A model generated the notes under the pieces. It was not told where the DNA came from. It made no database searches and was given only the letters and a program-made list of their open reading frames with translations. From Adineta vaga (lineage: Eukaryota > Rotifera): a DNA stretch of 64,000 bases. Made by a program: the position numbers and the translations under genes. The stretch is from positions 17,298,001 through 17,362,000 of the forward strand of contig CP075493.1 in assembly GCA_021613535.1 (NCBI GenBank), read 5' to 3'. Below are positions 54,631 through 64,000 of the stretch, one piece after another (the stretch's first letter is position 1; each line of letters starts with the position of its first letter).

Positions 54631-56972
54631 CTTCTAAAGAACCAACTTTTTTTATAAAGTGTGTGCGCTAGAACGTAAAGGCAGAAAAGGTTTAATATGA
54701 ATATTATGATTATCAATGAGAACGTTTTACAACATTTGATCAAATATTACAGCATATATAATGCATAATACTTTACAACTACATAGATAAATTAGTTACA
54801 CTTTTTAAGCTACAAGGACGAGCTGAATATGATATATCATTCTGCCATAAGCGTGATATAATTTAAACGGCTGTATTGTTTAAGCAACCTAGCATTGGGA
54901 AAAAATACCGAGTATAGTTGATTTAAACTCTTTCTTTGATGTTTTACCAATATCAAAATCACGTCCTTGTTTGTAAAGACCATCTCATAATGATCATGAT
55001 GCAGCGTCATATTATTTTGCTTCATACTACTATCGAGCCGTATATGAAATGTTATAGTGTCTATTTTGTTCCATTCGTCGTTTCTGCATAAAAACGAAGG
55101 TAAATAATCGACGAAGCGTGAATAAGTAATCGAAGAGCAGTGAGAGTGTGTATAGTATGAAAGTAAAAAAACGATATTCATACATTGCATCCCATAAAAC
55201 GATGATTCTCATCTTGAGAAGGACTAAGAGCAGCTAAAAACTTCAACAAAAATTATATTTCTAAACCATCTCTTCAGACATAACTCTAAATGATCGGTGT
55301 GAAGCTATAGGTGTGGATGTGGATGTCTTCTTATTACCCTCACCCACACCCACACCTTCAACAAATTGCCATTTGTTCCAGTATAAGTCTAATTATTTAC
55401 GCGAGAAAAAATTCTACGACGACAATGACATCAAAACTGACGTGAATAACTTTTTTGTCAGCCTAGCAATAGCAGTTTTCAGATGGAAGATACTACGGAG
55501 CATATGATCCGAAATCACACCCTAACAAATATTTCATTTTTCAAAAAGATCGATAGAATATGTTTTTCGCATCATAATGCAGCGAAAGCTACGCACATGG
55601 CCCGTTTCATTTTGCTCACACTAGTTACGACTCAGTGATTTTTCTTTTTTTCTCATTTCTCATTTCTCATTAGGATATCTAGAGTGTATAAAAATGAGCG
55701 ACACACTAAAGAGAGCGTCATTCAACGATTTCGCCAACTGGTGAGGTGCATATTTCAATCCTCATTCACGAAATACAAAGGGTGATACAAACTGATGAGT
55801 ATCAATATGTCATCCAATTCTCAGATTACTAGCAACACGGAATATTTTTTCTTAGCCCTGTGTTCTTTTGTTAACTGCAATCTTAATTGTACATATATTA
55901 TGATCCAACTACAAGCCGACCACATAAACACTATGACTAACTCGAGCAAACCACGTTCGAAGCTTCATTTACCACAGTGATCCTGATGAACACTATGATA
56001 CAAACTTGAATTTCACTGAAAGCGAGATCTACTTCATTAAGCTGCATGCATCTCACAATGTGACATCAACCACATTGGTTCTTTTAAGCAGAATTACTAG
56101 AAGAGACATTGATTCTCGAAACTTTGGAATTAAATTAAGTGAGTCACCATGAAAACCTGTAGTATCATCGTTAGTCGCCATGAAAGTTATGAATTAAGCT
56201 CACCCACTCCGTAATAATTTGGTAATTAATACCATACGATAGCGTCAGAAGCCATGATCACAGATGAATAATTTGAAGATTTCATAGAGACTAAGTTTTC
56301 CATGAGAAAATGAACTCATTTCATCGTTGCGGATGTTATTGATGGATGGATCAATTTTTCGAGTAATCTAATGTTACGAACAAGGCAAGAAGTAGTTCAA
56401 TGTGGGATTCTGATGTAGGGGATCAATTATCTAAGAAAGATATGATCGATTGTTTTGGTCCACTATAGTGTGCGATAGTGAAACTTCTGTTTATTTCCGT
56501 TATATAATAAAAATCACACAGTACTCAATAGTCTGCATTTTAGTCTAGGATTTCTACGGGCGTTAATAAATTATGTGCCTGGCTGTCCATCGACCTAGTA
56601 GTAGGGACCGGCGGGACGACGTTTTTTGTCTCGTTCCAATCGGACGAGTCCCGCCCCAATCCTGAACCCGTTTTTGCGAATCTGTCGGACATATTTTTAA
56701 AAATCACATCAAGTAAGACATCATTCGATAGCATTGTATGCTATTGTGATTTTTAGACGGAAAAGTGACGTTTAGGTATACATTCTAATATTTTTGTCAA
56801 TTATATACTGTATCAGACTACTTTGTCAACTGCAGGGATAGAAATTTTTATTGAAAGCGAAAAAAGCATAAAACAGATCGCAAATGAAAGAAAAAGAAAT
56901 ACGGAAGACAAGGTCAATAAGGACGAATAAATATGGTGAAGAAAATAAAGAGATCATACGACTGAAAACAAT
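54631..56972. other. Gene-poor stretch
   Basis: One 117-codon minus-strand frame (55190-54837, MQCMNIVFLLSYYTHSHC...) has no domain signal and is probably chance. It contains hairpin copy 8 and a GC-rich stem (GGCGGGAC at 56610 with GTCCCGCC at 56648). Confidence 0.4.
55309..55361. repeat. Telomere-like hairpin repeat, copy 8
   Basis: AGGTGTGGATGTGGATG on the left and CACCCACACCCACACCTTCA on the right. The loop is TCTTCTTATTACCCT. Confidence 0.8.
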
Positions 56973-57997
56973 ATATGGATGAATTGCGAATTTGTTGTAC
57001 CGTTCGTAGTTCTGTTAATAAAACGTGAATAACTCCAATGTCTCATGACCGATCTTTATGAAAATTTTAGAGTATGCTCCCCTAGTTGATGCTCACTACC
57101 ACACAAAAAAATCATGAACTTATCGTTAGCCTATCTTGAAATACTGTATACACTAGGATCAGATAGCTGATTTCTGCTGCCACCTATAGGCAGAAAATGA
57201 CTCATCACTGATTGGTTTTCTGTCATTTGAATTTTGACAGTTATTGGCATTTACAGTGAACAGTATACACGTTACCGACATGACACTTGCTGGCTCTTTA
57301 ATCAAAGTTTACATCATATTTTTTTCCAAATATCATATGTACTAACTAAAGTCAATATAGTGTCACAAGAGATTTAAAAACGTGTTTGTAATCTAACAAA
57401 GCACTCAAAATCGGTCGGGTTGATTTTAAATGAAAGCTTATCGCTGGGGTAGAAGGCTATCCAAGATGATAGAAAGGTTTCACTCTCTCTTGTTATTAAA
57501 CGGAAATGAAATGAGATTTGAAAATATAGTTGTCACACTAAATGTCACAAGATATTTGATACTTTGTGTGTCGCAATAACTCCTATAAACGGAGACAAAT
57601 TGAGCTGATATTTTTATCATTTTAACTACTACTTGGGGTCAAATATCGCTGAAAATATCACGGCTGGAAAATGTTCCTATCGCATAATAGAGAGAAAAAT
57701 GTCGTAAAAATGTCACAAGAGATTTTAAAAAAAACTGGCAAATTAGATTTTTATATAGATAACTATTTTGTAACTAAGAACAGACCAAATGAAGATCGTA
57801 TTTCGGATTTTTGCGTCGAAATAGTTATTAAGACTCAAGCGAACTAACCCTATTTTATTCTCAGAGTTTATTAAATTTCATTATAAGAGTATAATCTGTA
57901 TACTGCTATTCCTATGAAAATTTGATAGTATTATTTTTGAAACAGAATTCAAGTTCGAATAAATTATCTTATTTTAGATTCTAGTTCTAGATAAAAT

Positions 57998-59700
57998 ATG
58001 GCTTCTCATGTCAAGAAAAAGCGTCTAGACTATAATCACAAATACTATCAAAAATTACAATACAAACGTCTTAAATCAGAATTATTCAATTCTGAATATA
58101 TTCGTAACCAGAATGCTAGACAACAAAAATGTAGACGATTGAAGGCGGCAAAACAACAAACAACAGTGAATCCTTCTCAGCCAACAACGACAACTGCTCA
58201 GGTACCATCAAATACAGCCGAACCACCATCAACAGCTAGAACAATCTTGCGGAAGGCTGAAGGTATTCGTCGTCGTCGAGCTTATACAAGGAAAATGAAA
58301 AATGAAAACGAAAAATTATCGAATGAAATCAAAATATTACGTAAAGAAAATTAGAATTTGAAAAAGGTTTTGTCTCAAAAGCGTCCAGGAAATGTTGAAA
58401 CAGATGATGAAACACCAGCCGTATCACCAGCAAAACTATTTCTTCAAAATGATAGTCCACGAGCAAAACAACATGCAACTAAACGACTAATTGATAAAAA
58501 AGAAACATTGCCACGTGGTTCTATTTCCAAGTTCAGGAAAAAATTAAGTATTAATCTGTCGAATGATTATACTTCATCATCTAGCAGATCTTCAACACTA
58601 CAAAACGATATAGAAGAATTCCTTTGCCAAGATGATGTTACTAAACTGGCACCTGATAAAAAGAAAAATTTGAATGGAAAACAAATCAGATACCTATTAA
58701 ATCATCTATCGACTATTCATCAACGTTTTATACTCGAAACTGATAATAATTGTCATTATTCTACATTTGCACGTTATGTTCCAGATTATGTGCTGAAGCC
58801 AAGTACTGATGATTGGGGTACTTGTTTATGCATCGTTTGTTTGAATCCACAGCTCAAACTAGAAAAATTACAACGTATAAAATTTCTATATTCAGCTGTT
58901 AAAGCATTACTTCCTGATGGTTTAACTGATATAACAGATTTAGTTACAGATGAAATGAAAACAAAGGATTTTTTGGACGATATGGTTAAATTCAAAGATA
59001 AACAATTCAATATTACATATGTCGAATGGATGAAGACAAAACATGCTAACTATAGTACGTCTGTATCAACAAAAACAACTCTTACATCATCTATTTTTGA
59101 TTTTTTAACAAAATTTTCAAAGAAAATCAAGGTATGTGTGTAGAATTTAATCATAAACGATACTTACCGTATGACGAGCTTTAACCTTATTAGATACGTT
59201 TCTTGTTGCAGAAGTAGAACTTTACGATGAGAAGATTCATATATTCATTTATTCTACAACGATAAACGATAAAGTTTTCATCTTGTTCATGATTTAGTAT
59301 CACATATTGATCGTGTACGTCAACAATTTCGTGCTGCAAAACACGCAAAACAGATGGCTATGGAACAGGATGATACAATTACAATACATTTAGATTGGTC
59401 CGAAAATTTCAATCTGAAACAAGCTCGACAAGAAGAAGGTGACTCATTGATTAGTCGATTCTCATGTTGAACTTTAGATGCTCTTAGTATCTGAACGGAA
59501 TCGTGTTCTGCCGATCGTTTACATGATTTACTTTTTCAAAGATTTATCATGAGACGATGATAACATTTCTTTTAGCATCATATTATTACGAACAACACAT
59601 CTCAATCTTAAGTGATTATGTATGGAAGAAAAATGGTTGTTTTAGTTTTGCTTCAGTATCTGATGATACTAATCATATGTTTGAAGCTACATAGGCTGTA
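57998..59700 (+). pseudogene. DNA transposase relic (basic N-terminus, MDFAEN-type block)
   Basis: ATG 57998 gives a very basic N-terminus with repeated KKRL/RRLK patches and a likely coiled coil (NENEKLSNEIKILRKEN). An in-frame TAG at 58352 interrupts it, and the same frame continues to 59143 through LAPDKKKNLNGKQIRYLL and DWGTCLCIVCLNPQLKLE, with a CxxC metal-binding look. A 3' splice-like site near 59212 leads to more coding, HIDRVRQQFRAAKHAKQM and TITIHLDWSEN. The latter resembles the IVQMDFAENY catalytic block of a transposase group widespread in invertebrates. VSDDTNHMFEAT near 59670 follows in another frame. I cannot name the superfamily. It lies inside matching inverted repeats, which supports the call. 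Confidence 0.6.
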
Positions 59701-59807
59701 GTACAACAGTTATAACACAGTATGGGGTTCAGGAAGTCGAGCTAGCCTACTCTTAGAAGCATATATATATATACAAAGCTTTCTTTGTGTCTTTTATAAA
59801 GTACTAG

Positions 59808-60640
59808 CGGAGATACCCGCTGCAAAGAGGGCACAATTTACGTTTTTCATCGACAACAGTGCTTTTCTCATCAACCACCGGACCTCTCCGTTGGTATTTA
59901 CCCGTCGTGTATCAAAAAACCCTCATAACCTCCTTTCCTGCCCTGCCTTGGCTACTTTAATCTTTCAGGTCGCCACTCAGCGCAAGTTACCTGTCTTTCT
60001 CCTCCGTACTGAAATCCTCCTATATCCCTTTTCACGTCATGCATCAGGTCTTTTTTTCAGAACTTTTCACATCTCTTCATTAATTCTTTCCTACTGGTCT
60101 TGTCTCGCTATGCATACGACATACAGCTCTGTTCCTTTCAAAATTCACTCCCACCGTCCCGCTGCAACTCCCACCCCTCGATAGATCTGCCTATTCTCAG
60201 ACGCTCGCTGCAAGTCATTCTCTAGTTTATAACCTTCACTTCGACTCCATACAGTTAGAGTAGTCATTTCACTCTAGATTCAGTTTTTTCTGAGAACCCA
60301 ACCCAGGCATTACAGTTGTCCATCTTGGATGTAGACACCAACGCCCCACCCCCATCTCTCGATGACTATTCTAACCCCATGTCGACCTTCCTGTGGACCC
60401 AAAGAAGCATTAAGGAAAGTTTGAGAATGTTATCTATCACGAAACTGCCTGAGTGAAATTTCACTCACGCCCCTCATCCACCTCACCCCCTCCGATGACC
60501 ATGCGAACCTCATGTCGACCTTTCTATGGACCTAGAGAAGCATTGTGGAAAGTTTGGTGACATTAGCTATTACAGGGACTGAATGCATAGCGAACAGACA
60601 GACAAACTTTCTTCTTTATATATATAGATAGATTAAGAAC
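59808..60640. mobile_element. GC/pyrimidine-rich non-autonomous element
   Basis: It begins ACTAGCGGAGATACCCGCTG and ends with GAACAGACAGACAAACTTTC and TATATATATAGATAG, ends often seen on short retro- or Helitron-like elements in invertebrates. The 59890-60400 part is strikingly C/T-rich on the plus strand. A 134-bp imperfect direct repeat (CCCCATGTCGACCTTCCTGT at 60378, CCTCATGTCGACCTTTCTAT at 60511) lies at its 3' end. No open frame of its own. Confidence 0.5.
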
Positions 60641-60861
60641 AAATTTATTCAAAATTTCACAACTCACATTTATATTATTTTCATGTGTTTTTTAAAACTC
60701 TTATAACTCAACTAATTTAAGAGTGGTAGTCTGGAAAATTTATTCGTAGTCTTCTCTTACATAGGGGAATAAGACATACTATTCAGAATATCGGAAATCG
60801 GAATTTTTTTTCGTTGATTTTTCACTCAAAATGGTACAATAAATTCGCAATTCATCCATAT

Positions 60862-61399
60862 CTAACGATGAAATCATATTAGTATACACGTCAAAGTCAT
60901 CCAGATAGAAGTTAATTTTGTCACTGCTTCAGTTATAAATTCTACATAAGAGACATAAAAGCTGTTCTGATTGCTACAATCAATATCCGTAGGTATATAT
61001 ATCAGGTTTTTCCCTTTTGATAGTTCTTCTGACTAGCTACAAAACTGAGCATTTGAGAAACTTCCAAACTACCGGTCATATGAGACGTATTTAGGCAATT
61101 TTGTGTTAAAATACAGTTTTTGCGCATTTTGAGACCCTTCTCAAACATTATTTTATTACAAAATTACGATTTCACTGAAAAGCAATATTAGATTCGGAAT
61201 CAGCGTTAAAAACTGGGTCGATTCATATATGTTTTAAAATGGTTTGGCCAGTAATGACAATTGTGTGCACAAAGTTTCAGCTCAATCAAATGTAGTTGTG
61301 AAGAGTTATCATGCAAACGGACGCACGGGCGGATAGACTGACCAATTGTAGTAGTGTACTCACTTTTTGAGGACACTAAAAACAAAGGTGTAAGATCAA
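60862..61399. other. Intergenic, transposon-like non-coding sequence
   Basis: No gene. It probably belongs to the 5' region of the Mutator-like element that follows. Confidence 0.4.
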
Positions 61400-62933
61400 T
61401 TTTTCGAGCCACTGTATATTCATCGTGAATGTAAGAACAAAGCGAAAATACAAACACTCCGCGAACAACAAAACGTTATTATTACAGATGCTGCTCCTAT
61501 TACAACTACATCATCACATATGATGCCACCACCAACATTAACTTGTTCTACCGTAAAAAAGAAACTTTTCTCTTCGTATCAGCGACACTTGTTCGAATGA
61601 TCGACGGAGGATGAAGATACACTAGTCGAACCAAATAACTATTCCGACGCTAATGTGACGAAATGTTCAAAATGTGATCTTCGTGGAAGTTACGATTTCA
61701 TATTGACAAAGCGTTTAAGACTTTTCGATCACATTTCTTTCATATATTCGTGCGAAAACGTCATAAGCTTCGTCACTGGCAACCGAATTTTACCATCATC
61801 AAAGTCTCAAATGACTGACTTGAACATATCAAGTATCCTCGTTGGGTCTCTCAATGGTGTGCAACGACGAGGACTTGACAAATTCTTCGCTGCAATGGGA
61901 ATATTGCCTCCTGTTCAAATCGAATCGTACAAAAGATACGAACAACTGTTATTCACATCTATTCAGAAGTAGCTGCTAATGAAACAAGAATTCATTTTCA
62001 AGACGATGATGTCACGGTGTCAATAGACAGCACTTGGTTGACTCAAGAATTTTCGTCTTTACACGGCGTTGGCACTATCGTGAGCGCAGAAGATCCTCTA
62101 AAAGCTCTGAGTTATGGAGTTTTAAGTCGCCATTGCGCTGAATGTGCTGATCTATTAGGTGTCAAGAAGTCCGATGGTGAATTATATTCTAAATTACTTG
62201 AAGAACGTCTACATAACGGATGTGAAGTGAATTACGACGGGAGCAGTGGTAGAATGGAAGGAGCATCAGTAGGTGATCTTTTGCGTTCTTTCTCAAAGTT
62301 CTTGGATTGTTTAGATGATTATGATGTTTGGTCGATCCATTACGAAGCATAATCTACGATATCAGTATTTCTCAATCAAGACCGTATAGCGATTTACTAA
62401 TCGAAAGAAAGCAGTATGAAAGAACACCGTTGCCTGACAAGAAAACTATTGGTGGCAAAGGAAGATTAGGTACCAGTTTCTCTCTAAATAATCATAACGA
62501 AACTCAACTGAATCTCAATTTTTCGTTAGATGATTTCAAAATCTATAGACTTCAGATATATTTTGGAACAGCAATACGCAAGAACAACAACGATCTCAAG
62601 AAAATGGAACAAGTGGCTTCGGCTGCGTGGTATCATATCGCAAGCACTGACGAGAATTCTATGCACGATTTCTGGAATCTAGATCATTGTCAATTGTACC
62701 TTGATTTCGATTACAAACACGAAGGTCATTCGTTACCTCCTGCTGTATGTGCTTCAATCAAATCGGCTTACGATGAATTATGTCGTGATGATTCTCTTCG
62801 TCAAATGCTCCAAGGAGGAACCACCAATGCAAATGAAAGCTTTCATCGAATTATATGATCGATGGGTAGCAAAAAATATCACATTATGAAGAGAATCAGT
62901 AATGCTACGAATTTGGCTGGAATCGGTGACTGA
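61400..62933 (+). pseudogene. Mutator-like transposase relic
   Basis: The reading can be followed from about 61400 (FFEPLYIHRECKNKAK) with breaks: TGA at 61598, a frameshift near 61965, a further shift near 62330, and TGA at 62856. Recognisable blocks are VSIDSTWLTQEFSSLHG (the D[G/A]xWxxRGxxSLNG catalytic block), SRHCAECADLLG followed by NYDGSSGRMEG (the C-rich and NYxGSSxxME block), LQIYFGTAIRKN with KKMEQVASAAWYHIAS, and LQGGTTNANESFH (the LQGxTQNxNESFHxxIW block). This order is that of animal Mutator-like transposases in the YqaJ-associated group. The final TGA replaces the Trp of that last block. Inactive. Confidence 0.75.
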
Positions 62934-64000
62934 AGAAATCTAGCTCACTGTTGTTACCATTTTCGTACCGTTGTTGCTGTATTTTGCATAAATCCAGTGG
63001 CGACTTTTTTTCTTCCTGCCTTTTCTCTGTCGTTGGCTTTCGTATTGTTTTCACTGGCATTTATTTATTTCTTTTGTTTCAGATGAGAAAAATCATGAAA
63101 ACTATCATTCGAACCCATGACCCATCGATTCACAGAAGTGTCCAGTGAGTAGACCAGTATAAATATGGAACGATATGTGTCACCCTACTATATCCCATTT
63201 GCCTCTCGATATGACCATTATATTCGCCATCAAAAACTGCTCACACTGTGGGTCAAAAAAACAATTTTCAATTGATGGATTTCGAAAACTACATAGTTGA
63301 AAAGTATTTTGCGTTTTTCCCTAGAGGTGCTTTTGATCGTTTTCATTTTCGATGCTCAATCTGTAGTAAAAACTTCAATTGAATCGGACTTGTCGTCTTC
63401 GAGATCTGTAAATCATGAAAAAAGAGGGTGAGGCATCCTTAAGAAAATTTCTTTCTATATAGTTTAATAGAGACAAGATAGAGAATTGTAGCTTTCACTA
63501 TTGGAAAGAATATATGAAGATGTAACGAATCGTGTATTATAAGTTGTCCTAATATTGTTTTTTGAACTATTTATATTCAATTTTCTAACTATCGAGAAAA
63601 TATTTTTATTTATGAAAGCAGGAAGAAGCACAACAGTGAGCATTTGTCACAGAAATTGCTAAAAAAATCGTATTGAAGGCTCGACTAGAATAAGTATTAT
63701 TCATTTCAGCCTGTTGCATTTTGTAGTTCTTCGATTAATGATTTGAATGTGCATCTGACTATGGAAATTTCACTCAAAACATCTTATGAGATAGATTTGT
63801 TCTTAAAAAGATCGATTTAAAACCACATAACAAATAACTCGGAAAATTCTATAATGTGCCATTCGATGCATCTTCATCTGCTTTTCCCAATGGTAAAAAC
63901 TAGCTCTTATCAGAATTTCGTTATTATAACTTTAGTTGACATATGATCAAATAGCATAGAAACATCGAGCATTCTTTTCTCTATCAAACTAGAGAGAGAG
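62934..64000. other. 3' non-coding, no gene seen
   Basis: About 1.07 kb without coding signal; likely the 3' region of the Mutator-like element and flanking AT-rich DNA. It ends in a GAGAGAG tract at the window edge. Confidence 0.4.

Larger units (their letters stand above)
56973..60861. mobile_element. TIR-bounded DNA transposon relic, 3.9 kb
   Basis: The left end ATATGGATGAATTGCGAATT (56973) and the inverted right end (60861-60830) match over 32 bp with two mismatches. TA or ATAT could be the duplicated target. The element encloses the transposase relic at 57998-59700 and carries TGTCACAAGA repeated in its left non-coding part (57361, 57543 and 57712). A GC- and pyrimidine-rich insertion (59808-60640) lies inside. 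Confidence 0.65.

Noticed and set aside
54837-55190. 117-codon minus-strand frame as a gene
   Set aside because: No recognisable domain, weak start context and poor surroundings; kept only as a note in the stretch description.
61598-62858. TGA codons at Trp positions (with 8629) as a sign of an alternative genetic code
   Set aside because: Intact genes here use TGA as stop (for example the six-cysteine peptides), and the affected genes also carry TAA, TAG or frameshifts.
1-64000. CRISPR arrays, rRNA or tRNA genes, bacterial operons
   Set aside because: No regularly spaced short repeats of CRISPR type, no tRNA-like B-box cloverleaf noticed, and gene structure with introns is eukaryotic.

Overview
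The window looks like AT-rich invertebrate nuclear DNA, most likely from a bdelloid rotifer. The reasons are the very short GT-AG introns (about 56-90 bp), single-exon genes encoding multi-domain receptors, and a mix of gene families that is heavily expanded in bdelloids: F-box/LRR-like, FG-GAP, kelch, NHL and MORN propellers or repeats, ADP-ribosyltransferase-TPR, and LDLa/EGF/7TM receptors. TGTGGG-type telomere-like motifs are also scattered through it. This assignment is inference from content; no marker gene is present. Coding density is low, and about a third of the recognisable genes are broken.

Layout. 1-4.4 kb: an F-box-type gene running off the left edge, an FG-GAP fragment beside a dispersed repeat, and an intact two-exon GNAT acetyltransferase. 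4.6-8.9 kb: relics of an M35-type metallopeptidase, a trypsin-like protease and a MORN protein. 11.4-15.8 kb: an intact nucleotidyltransferase-fold gene and a two-exon ADP-ribosyltransferase/TPR gene with one homopolymer frameshift. 16.9-19.2 kb: three tiny two-exon genes for secreted six-cysteine peptides that share a duplicated promoter. 20-26.9 kb: a truncated carotenoid-oxygenase gene and a 1579-aa single-exon LDLa/EGF/7TM receptor. 27.3-28.1 kb: the tail of a Penelope-like retroelement with a hammerhead-ribozyme-like core. 29.5-33.4 kb: a 1287-aa MORN protein with an internal 1431-bp duplication. 34.9-39.4 kb: a 7TM relic, a membrane protein, an F-box/LRR relic and a kelch relic. 40.5-47.1 kb: a two-exon secreted Cys-rich peptide, an intact secreted NHL propeller and an EGF relic. 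47-64 kb: mostly repeats and transposon debris (68-bp tandem array, palindromic foldback elements, a TIR-bounded 3.9-kb DNA transposon relic and a Mutator-like transposase relic).

The most unusual theme is a family of about 45-65 bp imperfect hairpins with TGTGGG-rich arms, found at least eight times across the window. Two copies lie exactly where a gene or retroelement is truncated. Several genes here probably act at the cell surface or are secreted (receptor, Cys-rich peptides, NHL propeller), but nothing in the window argues for an operon-like or shared pathway.
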